From: Notamacropus eugenii
Taxonomy: Eukaryota > Chordata > Mammalia > Diprotodontia > Macropodidae
Reading direction: 5' to 3'
Assembly (NCBI RefSeq): GCF_028372415.1
Contig: NC_092876.1
Location: 64,322,885 to 64,386,884 of the forward strand
DNA: 64,000 bases
Below the pieces are notes generated by a model, which was not told the origin of the DNA, did no database searches, and saw only the letters and a program-made list of their open reading frames with translations. The position numbers and the translations under genes are program-made. Of this stretch, positions 55,150 to 64,000 are shown piece after piece. Position 1 is the first letter of the stretch. Each line of letters starts with the position of its first letter.

Positions 55150-55775
55150 TAGATGATTTCAAAGGGCCTTTGCATGTCTGAGATTCTGTGTTAAGTTAGA
55201 GCAAACTAGACTTCATGGTGAAAAATCTTTTGGAATCAGAAACTGGGTTCAGTTTGTCTCATTCTTTATGTCAACAATTGAGCAACACTACTTGGAAAAC
55301 AGCTTGACCACATGCTCACTACTCAGTATGGGAAAGAGGAAGCTCTCAGTGCCCAAACATGGGGGCTGGAGGTGCTATGTAATTATTTTTAAGGTGGGGC
55401 TTTCCTTGAGAGAAATATCATGTGGTCACTTGTTTTTGACTAAGTGCCCTTCTGTGTTCTATTTGGCATAGAGAGTCTAACTCTGACACCATGAAACTGT
55501 ACACACACACGCACACACACACACACACGCACACACACACACTTCGCCACAGTGGCTCCTTTCAGCCCAAAGCTGTGGGCAGAGACTGGTCAGTGACACT
55601 GCTTTCCGATGGGGGTGAGGAAGGAAATGCTTCTGCTCATGGGCTATTTCCTTCTTCTGTGTTGATGTGGAATAAAAGCCAGCATACAGAGCTTACCAAA
55701 CCAAGGTGGAAGCCCAGCTTCTGAATGTCGAGCCAAGTACCCAGAATGCTTGTGAGGGAGCTCACTGATCTGCTG
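55150..55775. other. unassigned stretch with (CA)n
   Basis: Holds a CA microsatellite at 55500-55542. The surrounding sequence is not recognised. Confidence 0.45.
55500..55542. repeat. microsatellite (CA)n
   Basis: CA run with two CG interruptions. Confidence 0.97.
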
Positions 55776-55779
55776 CTAT

Positions 55780-56500
55780 GAGTCCCCAGACACATTAATG
55801 TCACTTTCCCTATTCGATAAACTCCTGTGGTTACCTGTCACCTCCAGGATCAAATACATAATCCCCTGTTCGGCTTTCTAAGTCTTACATAACCCCACCC
55901 CCTGCCCTTCTTTCCAGTCTTCTTTTGTCTTATATCCTCCCCCCACTTCCTCACACCCCATCCCCCACAATCCAAAATGCTGGCTTCCTTGCTGTTTCTT
56001 GGCCAAGAAATTCCATCTCCTGACTCGGGGCATTTTCTCTGGCTGTCTCCTATGCCTGGAATGCTCTCCCTTCTCATCTCCACCTCCTGCCTTCCCGGCT
56101 TTCTTCAAACTCCAGCTCAAATCTGCCTTCTGCAGGAAGCCTTGCCCAATCTCCTCGGTTAAAAATACATCCAGTTTATCCTGTCTGATGTTTGTTTGTT
56201 TTTAGCTGTTTGCACACTGTCTCCCCATGAGCTCCTCTAGGGTAGGGACTGCTATGTTTTGTATCTCGAGTCCAGTCCTACAATGCCTGGCACATTGTAG
56301 GTGCTTGTTTAATAGACACTTATTGATTGATTATGCCTTTTTCTGTGTGCCTAGTACTTAGCACAGTGCCTAGCACATAGTAAGTATTTAATAAATGTTT
56401 ATTGATTGATTATACCCTCTTTTAGTGTTTCCAGTGCTCAGCAAGATGCGTGGTATATACTAGGTGCTTAATAAATGCTTACTGAGTGATTGACACAAAG
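55780..56500 (+). mobile_element. L2 LINE, C-terminal coding, 3' UTR and tripled 3' end
   Basis: AAACTCCTGTGGTTACCTG (SR-KY block), CTTGGCCAAGAAATTCCATC, GCCTGGAATGCTCTCCC, GTTTGCACACTGTCTCC. The terminal ~60 bp appears three times in tandem (ending near 56335, 56412 and 56497), each as LAGCACAGTGCCTGGCACAT-like then AATAAATG-TTATTGATTGA. Confidence 0.88.
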
Positions 56501-56534
56501 AATCCTAGAGTTCCATTTCTAAAAGTTCTCCAAG

Positions 56535-56690
56535 GAGGCAGCTTGGTACAGGTTGGAAAAAGCTCTGATTCTGGAGTCTGAGAGCTAGGGTTTAAATTAC
56601 GCCTCTGGTGTTCACTGCATGTGACCTTGGGCAAATCACTTCTCCCTGAACTTCAGTTTCCTCGTGTGCAAAATGAGGAGATTGAATCTC
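56535..56690 (+). mobile_element. MIR-like SINE
   Basis: GATTCTGGAGTCTGAGAGC, TGACCTTGGGCAAATCACTTC, AGTTTCCTCGTGTGCAAAATG. Confidence 0.75.
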
Positions 56691-56789
56691 CCTCCCCTCC
56701 CTCCCTTCCTCTCCCCTCCCCATCCTTTCTCTTCCTTTCTCTTCTCTTCTCTTCCAACACACACTCTCTTTTGTTGGCCTCATCAGCTT

Positions 56790-57615
56790 TCCAGGGTGTA
56801 GTTATCACCTCTATAACAAAGATGTCCAGGTCTATGCTATGGATCCAGCCCTAGTCTCTCTTCTGTGTTCCAGTCCAGAATCACCATCTTCCTTTTGGAT
56901 ATCCTAAACTGGATGACCTGAAGAAACCTCCAATTCAAGATGTCCCAAACTCAACTGATTATCTTTCCCTCCAAATCCACCCCCCTTCTGAACAACTCTA
57001 TTACTGTTTATGTCATCTTGCCAGTTAGCCAGACTTGCACACTCCATGTCATCCTGGATTCCTACCTCTTATCTCACTGATCCAATGCATTGATGGACCC
57101 GACATTTCTACACTCACATCTCTCCTAAGCATCCTTTTCTCTTAACTCACGTGGCTCTAGCCCTACTTGAAGTTCTTCCTTGCCTCTCTCCTGAACCACT
57201 GAAATCAATCATCTTCTAACTGCTCTGCCTGCCTCAAATCTCTTCCCATTCCAATCTATCCTTCACACCACTTCCAAAGTGATTTTTACTAAAGCACAGA
57301 GGTGACATGTTACCCCTATAATCACTATACTCCAGTTGTTCCCCATTTTCTCCATAAGAAGTCCTCTAATTGGCATTTGAGCTCTTCAAAACTGTTCCAA
57401 TCTTCTTATACTTTAGACCCCATACTCTATAATCCAAAATATTACCGACTTTCTTAATGTTCCTCATGCAAGACATTCCATCTCCCATATCCATACCTTT
57501 GCATTGGCTGGTCCTTTTACTAGGAATACTCTCCCTTTTCACCTTTGCCTCTTAATTTTCCTGACTTCCTTCAGACTCCTGGTCCCCTTAGCTACTAGTC
57601 CCTTCCCCTTGAAAT
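56790..57615 (+). mobile_element. L2 LINE, C-terminal coding region
   Basis: AACTCAACTGATTATCTTTCCC (TQLIIF block), TTCCAAAGTGATTTTTAC, CCAGTTGTTCCCCATTTTC. A subfamily unlike that at 55.9 kb. Confidence 0.75.
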
Positions 57616-57619
57616 TAAT

Positions 57620-57736
57620 TCCCATCTCTTTCCTTCCTTCCTTCTTCTCTTCCTTTCTTCCTCCCTTCCTCCCTCCCTCTCTTCCTCTTTCTTTCTTTCC
57701 TTTTTTCTCTCTTTCTTTTTCTTTCTTTCCTTTCTT
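57620..57736. repeat. pyrimidine-rich (CTTT)n tract
   Basis: About 115 bp of C/T with TTCC and CTTT units. Confidence 0.95.
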
Positions 57737-57832
57737 GGAGGCAATTGGGATTAAGTGACTTGCCCAGGGTCACATAGTTACTAAGTATCTTAGGCCTCAT
57801 TTGAACTCAGGTTGTCCTGACTCCAGGGCATC
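57737..57832 (-). mobile_element. tRNA-derived SINE fragment
   Basis: GGAGGCAATTGGGATTAAG, GACTTGCCCAGGGTCAC, TTTGAACTCAGGTTGTCC. Confidence 0.85.
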
Positions 57833-57839
57833 TCCCATC

Positions 57840-58085
57840 TACTTTCTATGTATGTTGTAGGCATCTAGTGATTTGTATGTTGTCTCTTCCATCAGAATGT
57901 AACTTACTTGAGGATGGGGCTGTCTTTTGCCTTTCTTTGCATCCCCAGTCCTTAGTGCAGTGCCTGGTACATAGGAAGCACTTAATAGAAGATTGTTGAC
58001 TATTGTCCTACTCTCTGTGGAAAGAAAAAACATAGTACCTAGCACATAGTAAGCATTTAATAAATGTTTTTTGATTGACTGACTG
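57840..58085 (+). mobile_element. L2 3' end with doubled tail
   Basis: GTATGTTGTCTCTTCCATC, CTTGAGGATGGGGCTGTC, AGTGCAGTGCCTGGTACATAGG, then a second CCTAGCACATAGTAAGC with AATAAATGTTTTTTGATTGAC. Confidence 0.85.
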
Positions 58086-58089
58086 CCTG

Positions 58090-58570
58090 ATAGCCGGGCT
58101 ATTGTTTACCTGCTGAGCTTGAATTCTCATCTTAGAGGTTCCAAAGCTGAAAAGGGCTCTATCTGCTGAGTTTGACTGATGAGAAACTAGGCTTGTAAGA
58201 GAAGCAGCAATGTTCCCAAGAGAGAGTTGGGTGTTGGTGGTGAGTGGCAGGTCAAGGATCACAGCCCAGGCATTCTGAGCTCTTGCCACTGCACACCCTG
58301 CTGGCTCTTTGCTTTGGGAAAGCTTCTGTGTGGACTGCTTCCCTAACTCTGTTCACCAGAAACACATAGGCATGCCCCATAGCTCAGAATGCAGTAGCAG
58401 TTCAACTTGGGAAAATTCAAAGAAGCTCCTGGTGAGGGGGATACTGGGGACCACTGGCCCAGAGCCTTCTAGATTCACCAGGTGATTCTCACACAACTCC
58501 CACCTCTGCCACCTTTGCTTTGGCCCCCTGGGCTTGACTTTGCACTTCCATATGAAGGAGCTCTTTAGAA
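58090..58570. other. unassigned stretch
   Basis: No recognised repeat or gene. Minus-strand frames of 93 and 83 codons (58008-58604) have no motif. Confidence 0.4.
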
Positions 58571-58574
58571 TTTG

Positions 58575-58800
58575 TTTCCTGAGGTGATGCATTGGATAGA
58601 GCACTGGTCCTGAACTCAGGAGGATCTGAGTTCAAATGCATCCTCAGACACTTACTAGCTGTGTTTCCCTGGGCAACTCACGTAAACTTACTTGTCTCAG
58701 TTTCCTCAGAGGACAAATCAGTCCAGTGTCTTCGTCAAGAAAAGTTCAAGAAAAGTCCAAATGGGCTCACAGAGAGTTGGACATGAAGGAAAATGACTAT
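58575..58800 (+). mobile_element. tRNA-derived SINE
   Basis: GAGGTGATGCATTGGATAGAG head, GAGTTCAAATGCATCC, CAGTTTCCTCAGAGGAC. Confidence 0.85.
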
Positions 58801-58924
58801 CCAGCAGCAGCAGCAAAGTACTCCCTTCTGCCTCTACCCTCCCCTGCCATTAATCCCTCCCCGAGTCTGTCATCCATCCTTTTATTTCCACTTACAGAGC
58901 CACCACAGTAGCTTAGTTGTTCAA

Positions 58925-59130
58925 AATAAAAATAATAATAACAAGCATTTATATGGCAAATTAAGGTTTGCAAAGCATTTAACCTATTTTATCTCATCCG
59001 ATCCTCTGTGTGGAAAATAAGGCTCAGAAACATCTGTGCAGTTTCACACCCAAACAAGGTCATACAGTGGCAAAGCCTAGGTTTGAGCCCAGGTTTTTGC
59101 AATTTATGCCTCCCAACCATTCAGTGACAC
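58925..59130 (-). mobile_element. MIR-like SINE
   Basis: ACAAGCATTTATATGGC, GGTTTGCAAAGCATTTAACC, TAGGTTTGAGCCCAGG. Confidence 0.8.
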
Positions 59131-59134
59131 TGCA

Positions 59135-59395
59135 TTAGTCCCAGATACAATTCTGCCTTCAGGAAAGGAAGTCTTTTCTGGTTCCCTATAAAGCTAATGC
59201 CTTGCCTCTGTTGATATTCTCCAGTTTATCCCACTGACATCTTGTTTCTACATAGCTGCTTGGGTGTTGTCTGCTGGGTTTAGTCCAAGAGCTTCTTGAG
59301 ATCAGAAATTGGCTTTTGCCTTTCTTTGTCCCCTGGGCTTAGATCAGTGTCTGGCAAGTGGTAGACACTTAACAAATGTTTGGTAACTGACTTTG
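59135..59395 (+). mobile_element. L2 3' end
   Basis: CTTCAGGAAAGGAAGTCTTTTC, AGCTTCTTGAGATCAG, CAGTGTCTGGCAAGTGG, CTTAACAAATGTTTGG. Confidence 0.8.
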
Positions 59396-59609
59396 AAAAA
59401 CATTAAAAAGACTAATGTCCCTTTGATTTAGAGGTGCAAAGCCTGTTTTCCCTTTCTTTCATAGAGTCAGTTTAATTCTGTGGGAACATACAAAGCAAAG
59501 GAATTATAATGGACTGGGAAATAAGGAAACTGGGTTCTAGAGCTGGCTCTGCCATGCTCCAAGTAACCATTCCTGAGGACGTGAATGGGCAAGAAATGGA
59601 ACATGTTAG

Positions 59610-59835
59610 TGAATGAGATGTCAGACCTTGAAGGCTCCTTGGAATACAGAATGTCAAAGCTGGAAGGATACTTAGAATGGCAGAACTGGAAAGAACTTTA
59701 GAACATAGATTCTCAAGGCTAAAAGAGTCCTTAAAAGGTGGAATATTGGAAGTGGAAGAATCCTTAGAATGTAGAATGTCAGAAATGGAGGGACTTCAGA
59801 ACATAGAATGTTAGACATTGGTAAGTCCTTAGAAG
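59610..59835 (+). repeat. degenerate 33-bp minisatellite array
   Basis: About seven drifted units: ATACAGAATGTCAAAGCTGG, ATGTAGAATGTCAGAAATGG, ACATAGAATGTTAGAC. Confidence 0.75.
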
Positions 59836-60294
59836 TCTCAATTTTCTCAGTTGGTTAAATGGGGATAACATCACAATACTTGTATTATTTATCTCACAGG
59901 ATTGAATAAGAATGTATAAGAAAGAATTATCTACATGACTCCTCAAGAGTTTATGACTTTATCTATGTGAATGTTCCATCTGCCTTTATGTTACCACCCT
60001 TCTCTGCCTCTGTGGATGACTTTGGGAATTCCTGTGGGCAAAAGAATCCATCGCCTGAAGCTTCCATGCTTTATTTGCTGCCTGAGAACTATTCTGATGA
60101 AGAGCAGAGCTGCTTGTTAACCTGGGGGTTGGCTGGCATTAAAAAATAGAATGGAAATGTTTAGCAGACACATGTATCAGAGTGTCTGTATGTGTGCATC
60201 TGCATGCATATTATGTATATGTATATGCATATATGCAAACACATGTATGTATGTGTGTTTGTATGTATACTTGTAAGGGTATGTGTTTGTATGT

Positions 60295-60904
60295 TTGCTT
60301 TTTCAAATTAATTAATTAATTTTTAGTTTTCAACATTCACTTCTATAAGATTTTGAGTTCTAAATTTTTCCCCTCTGCCTCCCCTCCCCCCTCCCCAAGA
60401 TAGTGTGAAATCTGATATAGGCTCTACACATACATTCATATTAAACATATTTTCACATTAGTCATGTTGTAAAGAAGAATTAGAACTAATGTTAGGAACC
60501 ATGAGAAAGAAGAAACAAATAAATAAAAGAGAGCAAATAGTATGCTGGGATCTGCATTCAGACTCCATAGCTCTTTTTCTAGATGTGGATAACATTTTCC
60601 ATCATGAGTCTTTTGGAGTTGTCTTAGATCTTTGCATCACTAACAAGCGGTAAGTCTATTAAGGTCAGTCATCACACATTGTGGCTGTTACTATATACAG
60701 TGTTCTACTGGTTCTGCTCACATCACTCAGCATCAGTTCATATATGTCTTGCCAGGTTTTTCTGAAGTCTGACTGTTCGTCATTTCTTATGGAACAATAG
60801 TATGCCATTAAACTCATATACTACAACTTGTTCAGCCATTCCCCGATTGATAGGCATCCTGTCGATTTCCAGTTCTTGGCCACCACAAAAAGAGCTGCTA
60901 TAAA

Positions 60905-60910
<6 letters not shown>
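60295..60910 (-). mobile_element. L1 3' region
   Basis: Antisense of the L1 end: TTTTTAGTTTTCAACATTC, AAGATAGTGTGAAATCTG, CTGGTTCTGCTCACATCAC, ACTTGTTCAGCCATTCCCC. Confidence 0.9.

Positions 60911-60940
<30 letters not shown>
60907..60940. repeat. microsatellite (GT)n
   Basis: Uninterrupted GT run at the truncated edge of the L1. Confidence 0.97.
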
Positions 60941-60941
<1 letters not shown>

Positions 60942-61679
60942 GTATGGATCTGATGAATGCTTAAATTAGGGGATTGTAGCCCTGGATACATCAGCATTTA
61001 ATGCAGATGGCTTACTGTCCTACAACCATGTCAGGATTCAAGTACTTTCCCCTCAAGAAGGCAGGATCTAGGGAAGCAGCAAAACAAGATCTGGATATGT
61101 AGAAAATGAAGCAAACCAGACTTGCTATGAAAGAGAAAAGAGCAATTGAAGGAAATATCAATAGTTCCAAACTATGTAGGTATGTCCTAATGGGCTATCT
61201 TAACTCTCTAGCTTACAAGTTTTCTGCTGGGAAGCCAGTTCCTTGAGTTTAGATCCTGAGGTTATCCGTCTTGTATGCTTCTTTCCCCAAACCAACTAAA
61301 TATAGGGCTCTGTACACAACAAATGTTTGTGGAAGGAGGCATCCTCTAAAAGTGTCTACAAAATATAGGTAGTGCCAAGCCATAAAAGAGATGTTGATGA
61401 ATTCACCTTTTCAGATTGCAACCCATCCCTTTAAAAGAAAATCACATGGGATTCTTGTCCATATTTTTCTGTAAATTCTTCTATGCAATTTCCTAAAGAA
61501 TGTATTAGCGGGGCAGTGGCAAGTTAATCAGGACACAATTGACTAATTAATTTCCTCTGGCTCAGTTGGTAAAATTACAGACTATGAAGGAGGTTGATAA
61601 CAAGGTCTTAAAGGAAGCACAAAGAAACAACCCTTTGGGGCATCTTCTTACATTTCCTATCCTTTTCCCAGGTGAAAAG
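60941..61679. other. unassigned stretch
   Basis: No recognised gene. May be part of the LTR-like element ending at 62082, but no coding remnant is recognisable. Confidence 0.35.
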
Positions 61680-62110
61680 TTCTTCAGTCTCGCTTGATAG
61701 AATTAGAGGTTGGACATCCATTGACTGGCTGAAGGATTGGTGACGGTGCTGATGACTTTTCCAAAAGCAAGATACATAGCTTCTAGGGAATAAATCCAGG
61801 CAAAAGATGTCTCCAAGTTAAGAAGAACAGTTAGAAGAGAGAGGACATTGAGACTCTACAGAGTTGGGGTGTGACTTGCCTTGGCCATATGTATTCCCTT
61901 TTTGTGTGCTTCTCTACTAATGTACTCTGTATTTGTGCCTACTGATGCTGTGGGTATTTGTGGGAGAATGTGTTCCAGGTTTATGGAGAGAATGTTTTAT
62001 TACCACTGTCTTATGGTTACCATCTCATCTCTGATGCTTTGAATTAATTGTGCCTACTTGATGACTATTAAATGTATGTCCACTGGTGGGGGCTTATAAG
62101 TTCTAGTTTT
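61680..62110 (+). mobile_element. possible retroviral LTR 3' end with primer-site-like sequence (fossil)
   Basis: Layout matches 37200-37444: a segment ending CA (62081-62082), a 4-base gap, then TGGGGGCTT (62087-62095), close to a tRNA-Pro primer-binding site. Several blocks in the preceding 200 bp correspond loosely between the two loci. The 5' edge is unknown; decayed and old. Confidence 0.33.
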
Positions 62111-62189
62111 AGGAAACTTGAACCTGGGGTAGCTACCCCTTGGGAAATCAACTTTAGAGTTCAAGCTGCAGAAAAGTAGCCCAGAAGTG

Positions 62190-62396
62190 TTGTTGTTTGG
62201 TGTTGTTTGACTCTTTGCAATGACATATGGGGTTTTCTTGTCAAAGATACTGGAGTGTTTTGCCATTTCCTTCTCCAACTCAACTTGTTCAGGGTCACAT
62301 AGCTAGTAAGTGACTAAGGCTGGATTTGAACTCAGGTTGATGAGTCTTCCTGACTTTAGGTCCAGCACTCTCTCCAGTGTACCACCTAGCAGCATT
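62190..62396 (-). mobile_element. tRNA-derived SINE
   Basis: ATATGGGGTTTTCTTGTC, GCCATTTCCTTCTCCAAC, GGATTTGAACTCAGGTTG, GTACCACCTAGCAGC. The oligo around TTTTACAGATGAGG is deleted. Confidence 0.9.
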
Positions 62397-62559
62397 GAAA
62401 AGATTAGCTTCTTGAGAACAGAGACTTTCATTTTTGTCTATCTTCAGAGCTTCACACACGAAAGTGTTTCTTAATGGTGGAATGACAATTGGAGACCTTT
62501 GTTTGTGTTTATGGGAATAATACTGTCATTTCAGGGACTCTTCATTTGTTATCTCTTCC

Positions 62560-62745
62560 TTTCTTTACCTTCACCCTTCTCCAATGCATTCTCTACTGGT
62601 AAAATAAGCTTCCTAAGGCAGTGGTCTGACTAAGTTTCTTCCTGGCTCAGTAATCTTCAGTGGCTCCCTAGTGCTTCTAGGGCAAAATACGAACTCCTAA
62701 GCAGGCATTTAAAGTCCTTTCCAGTTTGGCTCTAGCCTTTCTTCT
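62560..62745 (+). mobile_element. L2 LINE fragment
   Basis: GCTTCCTAAGGCAGTGGTCTG, CAGTGGCTCCCTAGTGC, TTTAAAGTCCTTTCCAG. Confidence 0.8.
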
Positions 62746-62885
62746 TTAAAAAAAAGTTTTATTGATACTCCTAAAAAATAGTCCTGTCACTTCTCAGTGG
62801 CTATCTTTGCTTTTTCCCTCCCCCCACCTTCTTATGTCACTAAGATGTACAATGAAGCAAAACAAATCAATGCATTTGGCTTAAC
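62746..62885 (-). mobile_element. L1 3' end-like fragment
   Basis: A run then TTTTATTGATACTCC, CCCTCCCCCCACCTTC; weak match to the L1 antisense tail, cutting the L2. Confidence 0.4.
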
Positions 62886-62999
62886 TTATGTCACATAATC
62901 TACATCCCATTTAAATTGGCCATCACCTACCTCTGTGTGTTTGCATGGGCTTACCTATATACATTCCTTAATCTTCTTGACCTCTGCAGAATTTTTATA

Positions 63000-63185
63000 A
63001 GAACATGTTTCAAGCTGGAAGGGATCTCAGACTTCAGCCTCTTTCATTCGTTCATTTTATTCATACAAATGAGGAAATGGAGATTCAGAAAAAGTGAAGG
63101 AACTTACCTAGTGTCACACAGGTAGTAAGTGGTACAGCTGGTACCCCAGTTCCCATCTTCTGACTCCAAACATGGTATTCTTTCT
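63000..63185 (-). mobile_element. MIR-like SINE
   Basis: AGCTGGAAGGGATCTCAG, AATGAGGAAATGGAGATTC, AACTTACCTAGTGTCACACAG. Confidence 0.75.
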
Positions 63186-63307
63186 GCTGGACCTCTGCCA
63201 CTCTGGACACCAGGCACTTGCTCCTCTGTCTTTTCATGCCGTTGTTCTGTCTAGGTTCTCCTTCTGTCTGCCAGGCAACTCCTTTGATGCATCACTATCC
63301 TTGACCC

Positions 63308-63629
63308 CCGACAGCTAGGTGGTGCAGAGGATAGAGCAGCAGTGCAGGAGTCAGGAGGACCTGAGTTCAAATCTCACCTCAGATACTTGACACTCACTAG
63401 CTGTCATGACCTTGGGCAAGTCACTTAATCCCAATTGCCTCATCCTGGGTCATCTCCAATCATCCTGATGAATATCTGGTCACTGGATTCAGATGACTCT
63501 GGAGGACAAGTGAGGCTGGTGACCTGCAGAGCCCTCCCTCACTCAAAACAAAGTCATGTGCATATCACAACATTATTTCTCTGATGGCTTGGTCTTCTTC
63601 AGCAATGAAGGATGAACACACACACACAC
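63308..63629 (+). mobile_element. RTE-tailed SINE with perfect 11-bp duplication
   Basis: ACAGCTAGGTGGTGCAGAGG head, GAGTTCAAATCTCACC, CCTGATGAATATCTGGTCAC, and tail CAGCAATGAAGGATGAACAC then CA repeat. Flanked by identical ATCCTTGACCC at 63297-63307 and 63630-63640. Confidence 0.96.
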
Positions 63630-63640
63630 ATCCTTGACCC

Positions 63641-64000
63641 ATTCCCTATACATGTGTGCACCTCTGTCCTGAGTCCCCTTTTCTTCTCTTTCTATATTCC
63701 TTTCTTGGTGCCTTCCTTAGTTCCCATGGGATTAATCATCACTTCTATGCTGATGACTCCCAGATGCCAATATCCAGCCTCATTATCTCTCCTGATTCAG
63801 TCTCTTATCATCAACTACCCATAGAACTGGAATTCCCTTAGGCTTCTCAAACTCCACACACCCCAAACAGAGCTCATCCTTCTCTACCAAATCTTCCTCT
63901 TCTCTCTCTTTCTAGTTTTTTGATTTCTATTGAGGATACCACCATACTTCTAGTCAACTAGGTTCACAATCTTGCCATCATCCCTGACTCTGCATTCTCT
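63641..64000 (+). mobile_element. L2 LINE (RT catalytic region), runs off the window
   Basis: Frame reads INHHFYADDSQMPISS at 63730-63780, containing the YADD reverse-transcriptase catalytic motif, then LEFP and an AGE-like FPLNTPNRAHPSLPN segment in another frame. Confidence 0.85.

Overview
This window reads as nuclear DNA from a marsupial. The repeat content points that way: many tRNA-headed SINEs opening with a GCAGCTAGGTGG-type head, SINEs with an RTE-derived 3' end and CA tail, abundant L2 and CR1/L3 LINE pieces, ORF1-only 'half-L1' elements, and marsupial-type L1 3' ends. I cannot name the species from sequence alone.

Only one intact host coding region is convincing: the single coding exon of CNR2 (cannabinoid receptor 2) on the minus strand at 20290-21327. 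It has a clean splice acceptor 22 bases before the ATG. Two well-formed but unidentified minus-strand exon candidates (24233-24296 and 24599-24734) lie 2.9-3.4 kb upstream of it, where 5' leader exons of CNR2 would be expected. No exons of FUCA1 or PNRC2, the usual mammalian neighbours of CNR2, were recognised.

Layout. 1-564: RTE-type LINE 3' end. 564-1405: PACRGL retrocopy. 2.2-3.15 kb: SINE and L2. 3.16-10.8 kb: an internally deleted L1 split by a complete half-L1 (5873-8960, with target-site duplications) and by a back-to-back pair of RTE 3' ends (9410-10515). 10.8-12.0 kb: L2, SINE and CR1 pieces. 12.0-12.75 kb: BLOC1S2 retrocopy. 13.3 kb: palindromic hAT-like element. 14.36-15.10 kb: a SINE carrying a solo LTR with a perfect 6-bp duplication. 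15.1-16.5 kb: a second deleted L1 and another L1 3' end. 16.83-17.65 kb: near full-length TPT1 retrocopy. 18.4 kb: SINE with a perfect 15-bp duplication. 20.3-21.3 kb: CNR2. 21.8-26.9 kb: 33-bp minisatellite arrays, a CR1/L3 LINE and an L2, which form part of the presumed CNR2 5' intron. 27-64 kb: L2, SINE, CR1, L1-tail and simple repeats, with unassigned single-copy stretches and a few LTR-like fossils.

The genes do not form a pathway or operon. The interest lies in the CNR2 protein differences, the three retrocopies, and repeat biology: a dispersed 33-bp minisatellite family, a deleted L1 lineage present twice, multiplied L2 3' ends, and nested insertions with readable target-site duplications. 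I found no evidence of a new multi-gene system. Repeat family names are from memory of consensus motifs; edges without target-site duplications are approximate.
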